Positions 5,641-8,764 of a stretch of DNA of 8,764 nt are shown piece by piece; the first letter of the stretch is position 1; each line of letters opens with the position of its first letter. The notes below the pieces were generated by a model. The model worked only from the letters and a program-made list of their open reading frames with translations. It did not search any database and was not told the DNA's origin. A program made the position numbers and the translations under genes. Origin of the DNA: Gammaproteobacteria bacterium (GTDB lineage Bacteria > Pseudomonadota > Gammaproteobacteria > GCA-001735895); assembly GCA_029864065.1 (NCBI GenBank), contig JAOTUD010000073.1, positions 1 to 8,764 on the forward strand. The letters run 5' to 3'.

Positions 5641-7218
5641 ATGTCCCGGTACCTGGGTAAGCCTTTCGAGCAGGCGCGGGATGGCGAAAACAACGCCGTG
5701 GAATTCGACCTGGCTTACCCGGCCAGGGGCCGCGTGGACGCCGCGGTAGCGGAGCTGCGGCGGCTCCATGGCGACGATCTCAGCCTGCTGCCGATGTCCG
5801 GCACCTCCTGCGGCGGCGGAATTTTCCAGGCGCCGAACTGCGGCACCGGCAGCGTTATCGGGCTGCGCTTCGACCCGCCTCCGGTGCCGCTGATACGCAG
5901 CGCCGCGCGGCCGGAGCTTAAGTCGCTGGGCCTCGACGAAATCGTAATCGATGCCGACCGCCAGCAGGTCTGCGCGGGCGCGTCGATCACGCTCGACCAG
6001 CTGAACCGGGCGCTGGCACAGGAGCTGGGACATGGTTTCAGAGTGCCCGGCGCGGACCTGACCAGTTATCAGTACGCGGCGGTCGGAGCGACCTTCATGA
6101 CCGGCGGCATGGGTCCGCAGCGCAGGTATTTCAGCGACAGCGTGGTCGAGGCCGCAATCTTCGACGGCGTCGAAATCAGGAGTATCGGCGGCGCCGCGTT
6201 GCAGGGCTACGCCGGCACCTATGGCTGGAGCGGTATCGTCAGCGCGGTATGCTGCAGTTATTACCGTTTCCCCGAAAACGAAATCGCCTTTGCATTGCCG
6301 GTGGTCGACACACCATCCGGGCTCGCCCGGCTGCTGGCGCGGCTCGCGCCCTATGCTTATCTCGAGCTCGAACCGGACGGGGTGCGTTCGAGCACGGGGC
6401 AATACGACCTGATACTCGGGCTCGAACACGTCAGCGTCGCGTCGATGCGGCCCCTGCTGCGCGATACCGCGGCAAATGCGATCACGCTCAGGGCCACGGA
6501 GCTCGAGCAAAAATGCGTCGCGGCGGCGGCCGACGGCCTGGTTTTCGTCAACGGTTGCAGCGCTCGATCGATCGACGAATACCTGCTCGACCTGGCCGAC
6601 GAGGAGCAATCCGACGACTATAGCATCGCCGGTATTGGACTCGAGTTCGCCGAGGTTTTCAACGATCCCGAGGAAATGCGCGCGGTGCGCGAAGCCATAC
6701 CCTACGCGGCCCGCATGCAATCCCCGGCGGGTCGCCTCGTCTACAAGAATCACACCGACGCCAACATCCGCATCCCGCTCGATAGGGTCGGCCCGGTCGC
6801 GCAGCGGCTCTGGCAAATCAATTGCGATTACGTCGACGCGGTCGAGCGGCATTTCGATGCGCTCGCGGACGTCGACGGCGAAGTCCTGGTTTACGGGCAT
6901 TTGAATCCCTACGGCATCGATCCGCACAACCGCATCACGATGAGCAGCGACGACGACACCGCTTTCGCGCGCAGCCGCGGTTTCCTGGTGGAACAGCGCG
7001 CCGCATATTACCGGGCGCTGGCAGCGCTGTGCGAAAACGGCGCCGCAACCTTCGTCGGCGGCGAGAAGACCGCGGATTCGGAGCTAGGCATCTATGCGGC
7101 CCTGGGAGGTCCTCAAAACTCGCCCGCGGCACTGTTCGAACGTTTCCGCAAGCAGCAGGCAACCGTGCGCGCAGCGCGACGGGAATTTAACTGGCGCGCG
7201 CCCGAAACCTATCGCTGA
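5641..7218 (+). CDS. FAD-binding oxidoreductase-like protein (VAO/PCMH fold), substrate unknown
   Basis: The 525-residue protein has the layout of FAD-linked oxidases related to GlcD and D-lactate dehydrogenase. The FAD pyrophosphate-binding loop is recognisable at residues 50-61 (LPMSGTSCGGGI), followed by GSVIGLRF (70-77). The second FAD segment is VCAGASITLDQLNRAL (110-125) and PGADLTSYQYAAVGATFMTGG (136-156), which corresponds to the usual family stretch ending in GG-x-N-x-G, though the Asn is absent here. The C-terminal half has YGHLNPYGIDPHNRI near 418-432, where GlcD-like enzymes usually carry an HxGDGN-type motif; that motif is not intact. No signal peptide or membrane segment is seen, so it is probably cytoplasmic. 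It starts 7 nt after glnD with only a weak, distant AGGCGG, and is likely in the same operon. A flavin cofactor is probable; substrate and electron acceptor cannot be told. Confidence 0.7.
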   Translation: MSRYLGKPFEQARDGENNAVEFDLAYPARGRVDAAVAELRRLHGDDLSLLPMSGTSCGGGIFQAPNCGTGSVIGLRFDPPPVPLIRSAARPELKSLGLDEIVIDADRQQVCAGASITLDQLNRALAQELGHGFRVPGADLTSYQYAAVGATFMTGGMGPQRRYFSDSVVEAAIFDGVEIRSIGGAALQGYAGTYGWSGIVSAVCCSYYRFPENEIAFALPVVDTPSGLARLLARLAPYAYLELEPDGVRSSTGQYDLILGLEHVSVASMRPLLRDTAANAITLRATELEQKCVAAAADGLVFVNGCSARSIDEYLLDLADEEQSDDYSIAGIGLEFAEVFNDPEEMRAVREAIPYAARMQSPAGRLVYKNHTDANIRIPLDRVGPVAQRLWQINCDYVDAVERHFDALADVDGEVLVYGHLNPYGIDPHNRITMSSDDDTAFARSRGFLVEQRAAYYRALAALCENGAATFVGGEKTADSELGIYAALGGPQNSPAALFERFRKQQATVRAARREFNWRAPETYR

Positions 7219-7245
7219 AGCTCTAGCGGTCGCCCGACCTTCGCA
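7219..7245. other. Short convergent intergenic gap
   Basis: Only 27 bases separate the stop codons of the two convergent genes. A small imperfect inverted repeat (GGTC-GCCC-GACC, near 7228-7239) is present, but its 4-bp stem has no adjacent T run on either strand, so I do not call a terminator. Transcripts from both sides probably overlap at their 3' ends. Confidence 0.4.
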
Positions 7246-8764
7246 TCAGGACTTGAATTCCAGCAGCCTGACGAGCGCCGGCAGCGCGGCGGCGGGATGC
7301 ATGCCGAGCGCCCTGAGTTCGTCGATTACCGGCACCGGCAGCTCCTGGTCCTCGGTTTTCTGGTTCAGCACCCCACCCATGACGACCGGCAGGGAAATGC
7401 CGGCGTCGTCGAGGAGACGTTTTAACTGCTGCGCGTATTCGAGCGCCATGCCGTTATGCGTGCTGAGCAGCAACGCGTCGGCGGGTTGGCGCATGATTGC
7501 GGCGATCAGGTCGGCCGGATTTTTTTCCGCTCCCAGGTACTCGACCTCGGCGCCAGCCTCGCCGAGCAACTGCGCCAGCGCGCCGGCAGCCTGTGCGTGC
7601 ACGTCGCTGGACGCGACCAGCAGCCTTTTGCCCCTGACCCGCTCGCGGAAGTCGTCGCTGGTAAACATCGGCCGATAATCGTCGATAACTTCCTGCGCGA
7701 GACCGTACATGTCGGTGGCGATCGAGCGCTCCGGGTCGAGCTCCGCCGCGAAAGCCTGTTCGAAGCGCTGCGCTCCCATCTTTTTCAGCACGTACAGCAG
7801 CTGCAGCGGATCACGCGTGTCGACGCCGTTGTCGCGCAATCCGGCAAGCGCATTATTGAAAATATCGGTACCCTCGCGCAGCACGGTATCGGCGAATGCC
7901 TGGGCGGCCGAAAAATCGACATGCGGATACAGGCGGCGCGCTGCTGCTTCGATACGGCGCCCGAACAGCTGCGCCTCGATAATCTCGTCAGCCGACGGAA
8001 TCCGTATCGCCTCGGTGACCGGCAGCGGCAGCACCGCGTGCCCGCTGGGCGCGTGGATTTGAACCAGTATGTCCCACAGCAGGTACTCGGCGGTCAGCGC
8101 CCGGTTGTGCGCGAATTCGTGGCCGAACGACAGGGTGTCGCCGTAAATCATCGACCCGACCTGCTGGCCCTGGTGAATACGGTGCAGCGCCAGCACCCAG
8201 CCCGCGCGCTTGACCGGGTCGCGGGTCAGCCCGCCGATGCAGTGACAAAGGCGCGCGCCAATCAGCTCCTCGACGATATAGCGTTCCAGCATCGCCCAGG
8301 CGGCAACGCTGGCGCAATTGCGGAACAGCGCGCCGTAGCCGTCCTCGAGGTAGGAATGCAGCATCGCGCCCTGATCGCGAAACGCCGCCAGCAAAACCAT
8401 CGCCTGGCAGGTTTGTGCCGCGGTTTCACCGGTGTCGGACCAGCCCGGCGCCTCGAAGGTAAAATATTGCGACAGGTTACCGATCGTCGTGCATCCGATA
8501 CGCAGCGCCTGCAGGGTGTTGGCCACGGAAGCCGGCTGACCGATCATGAAATCCCCGAGATGAGGCTGTACCGGCGCCGCCTGCGCCAGCGCGTTCCAGT
8601 CCTCGTTGCTGACCAGCATCGGCCCGGTCTCGGCGGCGGCGGCGGCGCGCATTTGCTGCGGCAGGCCCATGCGGCGATCGAGTGCAAAACCGGCACGGTC
8701 CAGGCGAAAGCCCGCGGCAGCCAGCTGCCGATGGACCCGCGCCAGCGACGCAGCGGTCGCATCG
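7246..8764 (-). CDS. Cobalamin-binding, mutase-like protein, 5'-truncated by the window edge
   Basis: The frame stays open to the right edge, with 31 codons before the first internal ATG (8668-8670), so the true start probably lies outside. At least 505 residues are visible. The C-terminal part (about 7250-7640) looks like a Rossmann-type B12-binding domain: KRLLVASSDVHAQAAG, then ALLLSTHNGMAL, then VVMGGVLNQ. The motif DVH (7597-7605) gives the Asp and His of DxHxxG, expected to ligate cobalt from below; the Gly position is Ala. The longer N-terminal region is predicted helical and barrel-like. Its PVTEAIRIPSADEI and the segment ILREGTDIF-like region near 7850-7890 recall glutamate mutase E (methylaspartate mutase large subunit), a TIM-barrel adenosylcobalamin enzyme. 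That relation is a weak, recalled similarity. If right, catalytic and B12 domains are fused in one chain. It converges on the flavoprotein gene. The reaction is unknown. Confidence 0.65.
   Translation of the reverse strand, partial: DATAASLARVHRQLAAAGFRLDRAGFALDRRMGLPQQMRAAAAAETGPMLVSNEDWNALAQAAPVQPHLGDFMIGQPASVANTLQALRIGCTTIGNLSQYFTFEAPGWSDTGETAAQTCQAMVLLAAFRDQGAMLHSYLEDGYGALFRNCASVAAWAMLERYIVEELIGARLCHCIGGLTRDPVKRAGWVLALHRIHQGQQVGSMIYGDTLSFGHEFAHNRALTAEYLLWDILVQIHAPSGHAVLPLPVTEAIRIPSADEIIEAQLFGRRIEAAARRLYPHVDFSAAQAFADTVLREGTDIFNNALAGLRDNGVDTRDPLQLLYVLKKMGAQRFEQAFAAELDPERSIATDMYGLAQEVIDDYRPMFTSDDFRERVRGKRLLVASSDVHAQAAGALAQLLGEAGAEVEYLGAEKNPADLIAAIMRQPADALLLSTHNGMALEYAQQLKRLLDDAGISLPVVMGGVLNQKTEDQELPVPVIDELRALGMHPAAALPALVRLLEFKS

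Noticed and set aside
5560..6927. 455-codon minus-strand open frame opposite the flavoprotein gene
   Set aside because: The plus-strand frame has a clear FAD-binding signature and operon spacing with glnD; the minus frame has neither a ribosome-binding site nor a recognisable family.

Overview
The window looks like chromosomal DNA of a GC-rich gammaproteobacterium. The main reason is gene order: tsf and rpsB on the minus strand, divergent from map and glnD on the plus strand, is the layout known from E. coli and relatives. The EF-Ts, S2, MetAP and GlnD proteins also align closely by eye with their enterobacterial counterparts. No species can be named from the sequence alone.

Layout: 1-755 holds most of tsf (minus, 3' end outside the window). 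805-1962 is rpsB (minus), whose product carries about 145 extra C-terminal residues ending in twelve [A/T/P/S]KKAA pentapeptides. 1963-2209 is a compact divergent control region with a candidate rpsB promoter, a candidate map promoter lying on top of it, and a roughly 190-nt rpsB leader that can fold into three successive hairpins. 2210-2977 is map, followed closely by glnD (about 2985-5633) and then by an FAD-binding oxidoreductase-like gene (5641-7218), all on the plus strand and apparently one operon. 7246-8764 is a convergent minus-strand gene, open at the window edge, for a protein with a C-terminal cobalamin-binding domain and an N-terminal region that resembles the glutamate mutase E fold.

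The left two thirds is housekeeping: translation (S2, EF-Ts), N-terminal methionine removal (MetAP) and nitrogen sensing (GlnD uridylylates PII proteins). The right third is accessory. dapD, which follows glnD in E. coli, is not there. In its place are the flavoprotein-like gene and the B12 protein, facing each other with 27 bases between them. I cannot assign a substrate to either.

The most unusual things here are the histone-H1-like lysine/alanine tail on ribosomal protein S2, built from an almost perfect 15-bp (locally 45-bp) DNA repeat; the dual-use T8 tract and overlapping promoters between rpsB and map; and the unassigned flavin/cobalamin gene pair. I see no RNA genes other than the leader, and no insertion sequence, CRISPR array, phage gene or attachment site.
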